Positions 28,281-36,110 of a DNA stretch of 64,000 nt are shown here, piece by piece (positions within the stretch are counted from its first letter, which is position 1; every line of letters begins with the position of its first letter). A program made the position numbers and the translations under genes. The notes under the pieces were generated by a model, which was not told where the DNA came from, ran no database searches, and saw only the letters and a program-made list of their open reading frames with translations. The stretch is taken from contig NZ_FQWB01000005.1 in NCBI RefSeq assembly GCF_900129545.1, positions 186,001-250,000 on the forward strand, given 5' to 3'. Source of the stretch: Flavobacterium fluvii (GTDB taxonomy: Bacteria; Bacteroidota; Bacteroidia; Flavobacteriales; Flavobacteriaceae).

Positions 28281-29645
28281 ATGAATAATTCTATCCTTCA
28301 AAAATATAATGTTCCGGGTCCGAGATATACGAGTTATCCTACTGTTCCTTATTGGGACGAAGATAATTTTACCCATGAAATCTGGATTGAGACCCTAAAA
28401 AGGTCTTTTGTTGAAAGTAATTCAAAAGAAGGATTGAGTCTATACATACATCTTCCTTTTTGCGAAAGTTTGTGCACTTTTTGTGGTTGCAACAAGCGAA
28501 TCACGAAAAACCACGCCGTAGAAAACCCTTATATTGAAGCCGTTTTGAAAGAATGGGCTTTATACTGTGATATTCTTGACGAAAAACCCATCATAAAAGA
28601 AATTCATTTGGGCGGAGGAACTCCTACTTTTTTCTCGACACAAAACTTGGAAGACTTGATAAACGGTATTTTTTGTTATGCGGTAAAAGCCAAAGAGCAC
28701 GAATTCAGTTTTGAAGGTCATCCCAACAATACGACTCACGCTCATTTGCAAAAACTGTATGATTTAGGCTTTAGAAGAGTCAGTTTTGGCGTTCAAGATT
28801 ATTCCGAAAAAGTACAAAAAGCCATTCATCGCAACCAACCTTTTCATAATGTGGCCAAAGTCACTTTTTGGGCAAAGGAAATCGGCTATACTTCCATAGG
28901 TCATGACCTTATTTTTGGATTGCCATTTCAAGGAGTAGACGATATAATTGACACCATCGAGAAAACACATTCCCTGCAACCCGACAGATTGGCGTTTTAT
29001 AGTTATGCCCATGTGCCGTGGATAAAAGGAAATGGACAACGTGGTTTCAATGATGAAGATATTCCAAAAGACGAAGAGAAAAGACATCTGTATGAAGTCG
29101 GAAAAGATTTGTTGGATGAAAATGATTATTATGAAATAGGAATGGATCATTTTGCCTTAAAAAGCGACAGCCTGTACGATTCCTTCAAAAACGGAAAATT
29201 GCATCGTAATTTTATGGGGTACAGCTCGTCCAAAACACAACTAATGATTGGTTTGGGAGTGTCTTCCATAAGCGACAGTTGGTATAGTTTTGCGCAAAAC
29301 GTAAAAAGTCTGGAAGAATATTATGCCCTGTTGGAAACTGATCAATTGCCCGTTTTCAGGGGACATCTTTTAACCGAAGAAGACCTCATCATTAGAAAAC
29401 ACATTTTGAATATTATGTGCCAATTTGAAACTTCTTGGGAAGACAAAGCCAATTATATAGCTGAAATTCCAGAAATATTGGCCCAGTTGGAAGAAATGAA
29501 AAAGGACAGATTGGTCATTATCAAAAAGAATGGCATCCAGGTTACTGATGCCGGCAAACCATTTATCCGCAACATTTGCATGGCATTTGATTTGCGCTTG
29601 AAAAGAAAAACACCTGAAACACAATTGTTTTCGATGACGATTTAA
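28281..29645 (+). CDS. hemN: Oxygen-independent coproporphyrinogen III oxidase
   Basis: The protein has 454 residues, the usual HemN length. The radical-SAM cluster motif is C61-ESL-C65-TF-C68-GC, preceded by LYIHLPF. HLGGGTPTF is the SAM-binding glycine motif. The N-terminal YNVPGPRYTSYP, needed for true HemN activity, is present. It decarboxylates coproporphyrinogen III to protoporphyrinogen IX without O2 and so supplies heme for the cbb3 oxidase encoded convergently downstream. The promoter carries an Fnr-type box. It converges on the TauE/SafE-like gene with only 11 bp between stop codons. Confidence 0.96.
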   Translation: MNNSILQKYNVPGPRYTSYPTVPYWDEDNFTHEIWIETLKRSFVESNSKEGLSLYIHLPFCESLCTFCGCNKRITKNHAVENPYIEAVLKEWALYCDILDEKPIIKEIHLGGGTPTFFSTQNLEDLINGIFCYAVKAKEHEFSFEGHPNNTTHAHLQKLYDLGFRRVSFGVQDYSEKVQKAIHRNQPFHNVAKVTFWAKEIGYTSIGHDLIFGLPFQGVDDIIDTIEKTHSLQPDRLAFYSYAHVPWIKGNGQRGFNDEDIPKDEEKRHLYEVGKDLLDENDYYEIGMDHFALKSDSLYDSFKNGKLHRNFMGYSSSKTQLMIGLGVSSISDSWYSFAQNVKSLEEYYALLETDQLPVFRGHLLTEEDLIIRKHILNIMCQFETSWEDKANYIAEIPEILAQLEEMKKDRLVIIKKNGIQVTDAGKPFIRNICMAFDLRLKRKTPETQLFSMTI

Positions 29646-29656
29646 AGAATTGTTTT

Positions 29657-30358
29657 TTAATGACAATTAGGAGTTGCCTGCACGAACAAGCTCATATCGG
29701 AAGGGGAAACATAAGGAATTCCCAAGCCCAAGCCTCTTAAAATAAAAGCTATTCCCACTGCCACGGCAACATAAGGAATAGCTTTTTGTATTTTATTTCG
29801 AACAGGAACCGTCAAAAATGACTGGAAATAGACCACGCTGCTCATCATTGGAACGGTACCCAAGCCAAACAACAGCATATACAAAACGCCTAAACTTTCG
29901 TTTTGCATCGCGATGGCTCCAAACAAGGCCACATAAACCATTCCGCAAGGCAGGAATCCATTAAGCAAACCTATAGTAAATAGGGATTGGTAACTTTTGT
30001 TTTTAAATTGTTTCCCCAAAGTGGACTTCACTTTAGAAATCAAGACAAAAACAGGTTTCGAAAAATTGTATCTAGCAAACACTTTCTCTGGAATCAAGAT
30101 AACCAGAATCATTGCCACGCCAATAAATATGGATAATTTTTGTTGCATTCCGGCAAGATACAACCCTCTTCCCACCAAACCGAAAACCAAACCAATTGAG
30201 GCATAAGCCGTCAACCTCCCAATATGATAAGTCAAGATTTGGCTCACTTTTTTGGCTTGATTATCCCTGTCCACAGGCAACATCATGGCAATTGGGCCGC
30301 ACATTCCGATGCAGTGAAAACTACTGATTAAACCGAAGAGAAAAGCGGTGTACAACAT
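29657..30358 (-). CDS. TauE/SafE-like (DsbD_2-type) membrane protein of the cbb3 cluster
   Basis: The 233-residue protein has about six membrane segments. The N-terminal motif SSFHCIGMCGPI and GLLNGFLPCGMVY in the second half are the Cys/His-bearing signatures of the UreH/DsbD_2 branch of 'sulfite exporter TauE/SafE' proteins. The C-terminus PNCH adds another possible metal ligand. Members next to ccoGH are thought to handle copper or redox supply for oxidase assembly; this is inference from position. It is the last gene of the cco operon, 71 bp after ccoH. Confidence 0.8.
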   Translation of the reverse strand: MLYTAFLFGLISSFHCIGMCGPIAMMLPVDRDNQAKKVSQILTYHIGRLTAYASIGLVFGLVGRGLYLAGMQQKLSIFIGVAMILVILIPEKVFARYNFSKPVFVLISKVKSTLGKQFKNKSYQSLFTIGLLNGFLPCGMVYVALFGAIAMQNESLGVLYMLLFGLGTVPMMSSVVYFQSFLTVPVRNKIQKAIPYVAVAVGIAFILRGLGLGIPYVSPSDMSLFVQATPNCH

Positions 30359-30429
30359 TGTTTTAAGTATTCTATGCCCAGTGTTTAGTTTTCAGTTTGA
30401 TCCAACTGAAAACGACAACTAAAAGCCCT

Positions 30430-30885
30430 TTATTTAATATAAATAGTTTCTTTTGTCAAGTATTGTTTTCCTTCATATTGCCACTCCATATTGATTTTCC
30501 AGCGACCGCCCAGCAATCTTTTTTTAGGAATGTTCAAAGTGGAACCAGAAAGTGTAATTGGAACATTAAAATCAAATTTCATATTGGATGATCTGTAAAA
30601 AGCCACTGTACCTTTGATGTCTTTTGGAACAAAACTAGCTGGAAAAACAATTGTAACTCCTTCGGAATCATTCTTTATCTCTGGTTTTTGTGCTAAATCT
30701 TGGGCATTTTGAATTCTTTTCATTTCATCGCCAAATTTAGCGTCATGTTTGTAATACTCTTCCACCACCAATTCGTTATCGTATTTAGAATCAGATTGCA
30801 CGCTGAAAACAAAATACAATATAAAACTTATAAATAGCGTAAAAGCAATTACAATTCCAGTACCCCAATTAAATTTCATCTTCAT
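30430..30885 (-). CDS. ccoH: CcoH/FixH-family oxidase assembly protein
   Basis: The protein has 151 residues. One N-terminal membrane segment (GTGIVIAFTLFISFILYFVF) is followed by a periplasmic beta-rich domain. LVVEEYYKHDAKFGDEMKR is the recognisable YYK signature of FixH proteins. CcoH interacts with CcoP and the CcoNO core during cbb3 assembly. It sits 15 bp after ccoG. Confidence 0.9.
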   Translation of the reverse strand: MKMKFNWGTGIVIAFTLFISFILYFVFSVQSDSKYDNELVVEEYYKHDAKFGDEMKRIQNAQDLAQKPEIKNDSEGVTIVFPASFVPKDIKGTVAFYRSSNMKFDFNVPITLSGSTLNIPKKRLLGGRWKINMEWQYEGKQYLTKETIYIK

Positions 30886-30900
30886 GTTTTTTGTTTAAAA

Positions 30901-32319
30901 TTAATCAAAACTCCTCGGACTTAAAAAACTAGTCTCGCTAGTTTCAATTTTTTTATTTCCGTCATAAACGTCAATCTCCAATTTTGTTTTGTCGCTTTCC
31001 AATAGATATTGGTTGATCTCGATAAACAAGGTTCCGCTTTTCATTCCTTGTTTTGGAACTTTTAAATCTTGTTCGCCCACCACTTTTAAATTTCCTTTTA
31101 TCCCGACCAATTTGAAGTGGATATCATTGAAATCATTGTTGGTTTTATTGATAATCTTGAACGTATAAATGTTGCTTATATTATCGCCTTTGTGCTGGAA
31201 CAATTGCCCTGGAAGTCTCAAAATAACGGCTTCAACTTCGGTGCGCAAAAACAATAATCCAATTAAAATTCCAACCAAGATAAACAATATGGCTGAATAC
31301 CCTTTCATTCTTGCCGTGAACTTGAACTTGGTTTTTTTCTCGATTTCATCTTCAGAAGCATAGCGAATAAGCCCTTTAGGCAAACCAACACCCTCCATAA
31401 TGGTATCGCATTCGTCAATACAGGCGGTACAATTCACGCATTCGAGTTGCGTACCGTTACGAATGTCGATTCCTGTTGGACAAACGTGCACACATTGTTT
31501 GCAATCAATGCAATCTCCTTTTCCAGATGCCGCCCTATCCTCTTGTTTGTTGAATTTGGCTCTACCCACTTCTTTTTCGCCACGCACAAAATCATAGGCA
31601 ACATTGATGGATTTGTCATCCAACAAAACTCCTTGCAATCTTCCGTAAGGACAGGCAATAATACAAACCTGCTCTCTAAACCAAGCAAAAATAAAATAGA
31701 AAATACCGGTAAAAATAAACAATGAAATTAAGGTGCTGACATGGTTTTCCGGGCCTTCTTCAATCATTTTGAATAATTCGTCGCTGCCTATAAGGTAAGC
31801 CAGGAAAATATTGGCGATAAAGAAGGAAATTATCAAGAAGACAGTCCATTTTAGTGCTTTCTTCCTTATTTTCTCGGCATTCCATTCTTGTTTTTCCAAT
31901 CGAATTTGAGAGCCGCGATCGCCTTCGATCCAGAATTCTATTCGACGGAAAACCATTTCCAGAAATATGGTTTGCGGGCAAATCCATCCACAAAATATGC
32001 GTCCGAAGATGACCGTAAAAAGGATGACAAAAACAACACCGACGATCATGAAAATTACAAACAAGTAAAAATCTTGGGGCCAAAATGGAAATCCAAAAAT
32101 ATTGAATCTTCTTTCCATAACGTTGAACATCATGAACTGGTTGCCGTCAATCTTGATAAAAGGGTTCGCAATCAGGACAATCAGCAAAAAGTAACTGACC
32201 CACTTTCGATACTCATAAAATTTCCCGGAAGGCTTTTTGGGAAAAATAAATTTTCTATTTCCTTCCGCATCTATTGTTCCGATGGTATCTCTAAAAGCTT
32301 CGTCGGGTATCTTTGACAT
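30901..32319 (-). CDS. ccoG: Cytochrome c oxidase accessory protein CcoG (FixG/RdxA)
   Basis: The protein has 472 residues. Several membrane segments occur in the N-terminal half, including the NapH-like GRIFCGWICPQTIFLEM. Two 4Fe-4S clusters are encoded by CIDCKQCVHVCPTGIDI and CVNCTACIDECD. A C-terminal Ig-like periplasmic domain follows. CcoG is a Cu(II) reductase in cbb3 biogenesis. The start is 105 bp after the ccoP stop, with a hairpin in between. Confidence 0.95.
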   Translation of the reverse strand: MSKIPDEAFRDTIGTIDAEGNRKFIFPKKPSGKFYEYRKWVSYFLLIVLIANPFIKIDGNQFMMFNVMERRFNIFGFPFWPQDFYLFVIFMIVGVVFVILFTVIFGRIFCGWICPQTIFLEMVFRRIEFWIEGDRGSQIRLEKQEWNAEKIRKKALKWTVFLIISFFIANIFLAYLIGSDELFKMIEEGPENHVSTLISLFIFTGIFYFIFAWFREQVCIIACPYGRLQGVLLDDKSINVAYDFVRGEKEVGRAKFNKQEDRAASGKGDCIDCKQCVHVCPTGIDIRNGTQLECVNCTACIDECDTIMEGVGLPKGLIRYASEDEIEKKTKFKFTARMKGYSAILFILVGILIGLLFLRTEVEAVILRLPGQLFQHKGDNISNIYTFKIINKTNNDFNDIHFKLVGIKGNLKVVGEQDLKVPKQGMKSGTLFIEINQYLLESDKTKLEIDVYDGNKKIETSETSFLSPRSFD

Positions 32320-32344
32320 TGGTGTTGATTTTTTGTTTAATCAT

Positions 32345-32383
32345 AAAATCTTTGTCAAAGACATTTACCCTGACAAAGATTTT
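32345..32383 (-). terminator. Hairpin between ccoP and ccoG
   Basis: AAAATCTTTGTCA (32345-32357) and TGACAAAGATTTT (32371-32383) form a perfect 13-bp stem with a 13-base loop. On the minus strand it ends in TTTT and lies after ccoP. It may attenuate transcription so that assembly genes ccoG and ccoH are made at lower levels than structural subunits, or protect the upstream mRNA. Confidence 0.7.
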
Positions 32384-32424
32384 AAAGATGAAACTATTGT
32401 TTTGCAAATAATTATATGGAATGT

Positions 32425-33360
32425 TTATTTTTTTACTGCCGTACTATCAGTTACCGCGGCAGAGGCAGCGGTAGTTTTTGGAGCTGCTGGATCTACCCAA
32501 ACCTCTCCTTCTGTAGCTTTCGGATCTTTTGGATTAGTGCCTTGCAACGACAAAACATAACTGGAAACCAGTTGAATTTCTTTTGGTTTCATACCGCTTT
32601 TAGACCAAGCAATCATCCCTTTTCCGTCACGTCCACCATTTGTAACGGTATGAAAAACATTTTTGATTCCGCCACCCAAAATCCAATGATCATCGGTTAA
32701 GTTTGGCCCAATTTGTCCTCCACCATCGGCTCTGTGGCAAGCCACGCAATTAGTGGTATAAATTTCTTTACCGGCAGCCAAATCTGCTGCACCTGTCAGT
32801 AAAGTAACTGTTTTTTCGTCCATTAAATCCGGAGCATTTTTTTTGTATTCGGCAATATCAATTTGAGCCTGGGCCATCTCTTTTTTCAATTCCATTTCTT
32901 GGTTATCTGCTCCCATTATTTCAAAACGAACAAGATAAACCACGGAAAAAATAATACAAGCATAGAATAAATAAACCCACCAAGGCGGTAAATTGTTGTC
33001 CAACTCCTTGATACCGTCATAATCATGTTCCAACAAGAATTCACTTTCTTTCTCCAATGGCACCGATTGAGTCATTTTTTCCATCAAACCGCTAAACCAA
33101 CTTTTTTCTTTGGATTCAACATTTTTGGCCAATTTCGCTTTTTGCTCCTCGGTCAGCAATTGATGAGTGATGGTGTCAACTGCTTTCATGGTTATTTCAA
33201 TAGCTATCAACAGAAATAAAAACACGAATAAAAATAGCGAAACCATTGGAAACTTGATGAAAGCGGGTTGGTCTCCAGAGTCGATGAAATATTCCATGGC
33301 AGCAAAAACCGCAAAGAAAATAACAAGAACTCTTAAATATGGCGGGATTAATTTTTTCAT
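32425..33360 (-). CDS. ccoP: cbb3-type cytochrome c oxidase subunit III, mono-heme
   Basis: The protein has 311 residues. Hydrophobic segments lie at about 9-25, 37-57 and 128-147; LPPWWVYLFYACIIFSVVYL is the FixP_N signature. A single c-type heme motif C205-VA-C208-H209 follows, with a Met ligand probable in GKGMIAW. Proteobacterial CcoP has two heme domains; this one has one, plus a C-terminal Ala/Thr-rich tail. It passes electrons to CcoO. The ccoQ gene precedes it by 36 bp. Confidence 0.93.
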   Translation of the reverse strand: MKKLIPPYLRVLVIFFAVFAAMEYFIDSGDQPAFIKFPMVSLFLFVFLFLLIAIEITMKAVDTITHQLLTEEQKAKLAKNVESKEKSWFSGLMEKMTQSVPLEKESEFLLEHDYDGIKELDNNLPPWWVYLFYACIIFSVVYLVRFEIMGADNQEMELKKEMAQAQIDIAEYKKNAPDLMDEKTVTLLTGAADLAAGKEIYTTNCVACHRADGGGQIGPNLTDDHWILGGGIKNVFHTVTNGGRDGKGMIAWSKSGMKPKEIQLVSSYVLSLQGTNPKDPKATEGEVWVDPAAPKTTAASAAVTDSTAVKK

Positions 33361-33396
33361 TTTTTATAAATTTTTGAAAATTATATATTTAATTTT

Positions 33397-33564
33397 TTAA
33401 TCGTTCAAAGGGATTTCACTTAGCTCGTCTATTTTCTCTTTTTTATAGGAGAAAACCCAAATGGCAAGTCCTACAAAAAAGGCAAAGAAAATGATTAAGG
33501 CCATAACCGGATAACTTGCGATACCTTCGATAGTTTCCATATTGTGTTTAATTTGTTCGAACAT
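33397..33564 (-). CDS. ccoQ: CcoQ/FixQ-type small oxidase subunit
   Basis: The gene encodes 55 residues beginning MFEQIKHNMETIEGIASYP. One membrane helix (VMALIIFFAFFVGLAIWVFS) is followed by the charged tail YKKEKIDELSEIPLND. Length, topology and position between ccoNO and ccoP identify it as the single-helix CcoQ subunit, which stabilises CcoP in the complex. The start is 7 bp after the ccoNO stop codon. Confidence 0.88.
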   Translation of the reverse strand: MFEQIKHNMETIEGIASYPVMALIIFFAFFVGLAIWVFSYKKEKIDELSEIPLND

Positions 33565-33571
33565 AACCTTG

Positions 33572-35746
33572 TTATTTTACTTTAATATCAGTACCCAATC
33601 TTTGAATATAGGCGATTAGCGCCACAATTTCTCTTTCGTTCATAGGAACAAATTTTTCCCCACGGGCTTCCGCTTTTTTCTTGCTGTCGTCATAACTTTT
33701 CACAAAGTCAGGATCACTTTTCAGGCTTTCTTCTATTTTGATGGCTTGAGCTCTCAAATCTTTATCAGCATTGGCAATTTGTGCATTGGTGTAAGGAACA
33801 CCAAGAGAAACCATCACTTCCATTTTCTGTTGGGTTAGAGAAACATCCATTGCTTCATTGTCGAACAACCATTTATATCCTGGCATAATGGAACTCGCCG
33901 AAGTACTTTGCGGATTCCACATATGATTGAAATGCCAGTTATCGTTATACTTCCCGCCAACTCTCAACAAATCTGGACCTGTACGTTTTGACCCCCAAAG
34001 AAATGGGTGATCGTAAACAAATTCTCCTGCTTTGGATTGTGGTCCATAACGTTCCACTTCACTACGGAAAGGACGCACCATTTGAGAGTGACAACCCACG
34101 CATCCTTCACGAATGTATAAATCACGACCTTGCAATTCTAGCGGCGTGTATGGTTTTACGCTTGTAATGGTAGGAATATTGGATTTCACCATAATCGTTG
34201 GAACAATTTGAATAATTCCACCAATTAGAATGGCAATGACAGCAAAAATGGTTAATTGGATAGGTTTTCTTTCCAACCAAGCGTGATATCTCTCGCCTTT
34301 GATTCTGCCTGAGCTAATTTTTTGCAATTCTGGAGCTTCCGCCAATTCATCTTCGATGGTTTCTCCTGCTCTTACCGTTTGGATAATATTGTAAACCAAC
34401 ACAAACATTCCAACAAGATATAATGAACCTCCAATGGCTCTCATCCAATACATTGGCATAATCTGGGTTACCGTTTCAAGGAAGTTACCATAAGTCAAGG
34501 TTCCGTCTGGATTAAATTGTTTCCACATAGTGGCTTGGGTAAACCCTGCAACATACATTGGAAGTGTATAAAGTATAATTCCCAAAGTACCAATCCAGAA
34601 GTGGAAATTGGCCAATTTATTGGAATATAAAGTAGTTTTTGTCATTCTTGGTATCAACCAATAAATCATACCGAAAGCCATAAAACCGTTCCAAGCCAAT
34701 GCTCCTACGTGAACGTGGGCTACTATCCAGTCCGTAAAGTGCGCAATGGCATTTACATTTTTCAGGGACAACATCGGACCTTCAAAAGTGGCCATTCCAT
34801 AACCCGTGATGGCAACAACAAAGAACTTAAGAACAGGCTCTTGACGTACTTTGTCCCAAACCCCTCTCAAAGTCAACAGTCCGTTTATCATACCACCCCA
34901 AGATGGAGCAATCAACATTATGGAGAAAACAACCCCCAAATTTTGAGCCCAGTTTGGCAATGCAGAATATAATAAATGGTGTGGTCCAGCCCAGATATAC
35001 AAGAATATCAATGACCAAAAGTGGATAATGGACAATCTATAGGAATACACGGGACGGTTGGCTACTTTAGGCACAAAATAATACATCAATCCTAAAAAGG
35101 GTGTAGTCAGGAAAAACGCTACTGCATTATGGCCATACCACCATTGAACCAAGGCATCCTGAACACCGGCATAAACAGAGTAACTTTTCATTCCGCTTAC
35201 CGGCAGTGCCAAACTGTTGAAAATATGCAAAACCGCCACGGTGACAAAAGTGGCTATGTAAAACCAAATGGCAACATACAAATGGCGCTCTCTTCTTTTT
35301 AATATTGTACCGATCATGTTGATACCAAAAGCTACCCAAATTAAAGCAATGGCAATATCAATTGGCCATTCCAATTCGGCATATTCTTTGGAAGTGCTGT
35401 AGCCTAAAGGCAAGGAAATTGCCGCCGCAACAATGATTAATTGCCATCCCCAAAAGTTCAAGTTGCTTAAAAAATCACTGAACATCCTGGCTTTCAACAA
35501 TCGCTGTAGGGAGTAATAAATTCCAGCAAACATGGCATTTCCCACAAAGGCAAAAATTACCGCATTGGTATGCAAAGGTCTCAATCTACCAAAACTCAAC
35601 CACGAAATTCTGTCCGTCATATTTGGGAAAAGAAACATAGTGGCCAAAAGAAGCCCTACCAACATTCCCACAACACCAAAAACGATGGTTGCGTAAATGA
35701 ATTTCTTTACAATTTTGTTGTCATAATAAAACTGTTGCATTTCCAT
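33572..35746 (-). CDS. ccoN: Fused cbb3 cytochrome oxidase subunits I and II
   Basis: The 724-residue protein joins CcoN and CcoO. The N-terminal ~480 residues are the heme-copper catalytic subunit with 12 helices and His ligands in LRPLHTNAVIF, WYGHNAVAFFLT, GPHHLLYSALP and HVHVGALAWNGF. The C-terminal ~230 residues are the membrane-anchored monoheme cytochrome CcoO (EGCVGCHSQMVRPF, with Met near SIMPGY). The fusion is the usual arrangement in Bacteroidota. The complex reduces O2 to water at very low O2 tension and pumps protons. Confidence 0.96.
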   Translation of the reverse strand: MEMQQFYYDNKIVKKFIYATIVFGVVGMLVGLLLATMFLFPNMTDRISWLSFGRLRPLHTNAVIFAFVGNAMFAGIYYSLQRLLKARMFSDFLSNLNFWGWQLIIVAAAISLPLGYSTSKEYAELEWPIDIAIALIWVAFGINMIGTILKRRERHLYVAIWFYIATFVTVAVLHIFNSLALPVSGMKSYSVYAGVQDALVQWWYGHNAVAFFLTTPFLGLMYYFVPKVANRPVYSYRLSIIHFWSLIFLYIWAGPHHLLYSALPNWAQNLGVVFSIMLIAPSWGGMINGLLTLRGVWDKVRQEPVLKFFVVAITGYGMATFEGPMLSLKNVNAIAHFTDWIVAHVHVGALAWNGFMAFGMIYWLIPRMTKTTLYSNKLANFHFWIGTLGIILYTLPMYVAGFTQATMWKQFNPDGTLTYGNFLETVTQIMPMYWMRAIGGSLYLVGMFVLVYNIIQTVRAGETIEDELAEAPELQKISSGRIKGERYHAWLERKPIQLTIFAVIAILIGGIIQIVPTIMVKSNIPTITSVKPYTPLELQGRDLYIREGCVGCHSQMVRPFRSEVERYGPQSKAGEFVYDHPFLWGSKRTGPDLLRVGGKYNDNWHFNHMWNPQSTSASSIMPGYKWLFDNEAMDVSLTQQKMEVMVSLGVPYTNAQIANADKDLRAQAIKIEESLKSDPDFVKSYDDSKKKAEARGEKFVPMNEREIVALIAYIQRLGTDIKVK

Positions 35747-35804
35747 AAATAATTATTTATTAATTGGTTTAAAAAATTTAAGGTCTAATTGGGTTTTCCT
35801 ACTA

Positions 35805-35996
35805 CTATAAAGTCGTTGGAGTTTCGATTTTAGGCTTTTCAACTTTGGGATGAATTAGCTCATCGTCAAAAAGCATACGGACTGAAGGGGTGTAATCGTC
35901 GTCGTATTGTCCTTTTTTTACTGCCAATATGAAAGCAATAAAAAAGATAATAGCGACTACTATGCTGATAGAAATAAGTAAATATATGACACTCAT
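35805..35996 (-). CDS. ccoS: CcoS cbb3 oxidase assembly protein
   Basis: The protein has 63 residues with one N-terminal membrane helix (VIYLLISISIVVAIIFFIAFI). The family motif follows: AVKKGQYDDDYTPSVRMLFDDE. CcoS is required for insertion of heme b and copper into the CcoN core. It is the first gene behind its own Fnr-type promoter, which should drive ccoS, ccoNO, ccoQ and ccoP and, past a hairpin, ccoG, ccoH and the TauE-like gene. Confidence 0.93.
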   Translation of the reverse strand: MSVIYLLISISIVVAIIFFIAFILAVKKGQYDDDYTPSVRMLFDDELIHPKVEKPKIETPTTL

Positions 35997-36014
35997 ATTG
36001 TAAAATTACGTGAA

Positions 36015-36058
36015 CAAAAATACTTTATTGTCTTTTTTCAAAATATGACATTTATCAT
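36015..36058 (-). promoter_or_regulatory. ccoS promoter with Fnr-type activator box
   Basis: The palindrome ATGACATTTATCAT (36045-36058; TGATAAATGTCA on the minus strand) is centred at 36051.5. The -7 element TATTTTTG (36022-36015) ends 36.5 nt downstream, the same spacing as at hemN and ccoI. It lies between the ccoI stop codon and the ccoS start, so the oxidase genes have a promoter separate from that of ccoI. Confidence 0.8.
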
Positions 36059-36110
36059 ATTTTGATTATTTGTTAAAAATAACAAAAAAAAATAATTTAT
36101 AGTCCGTTTT

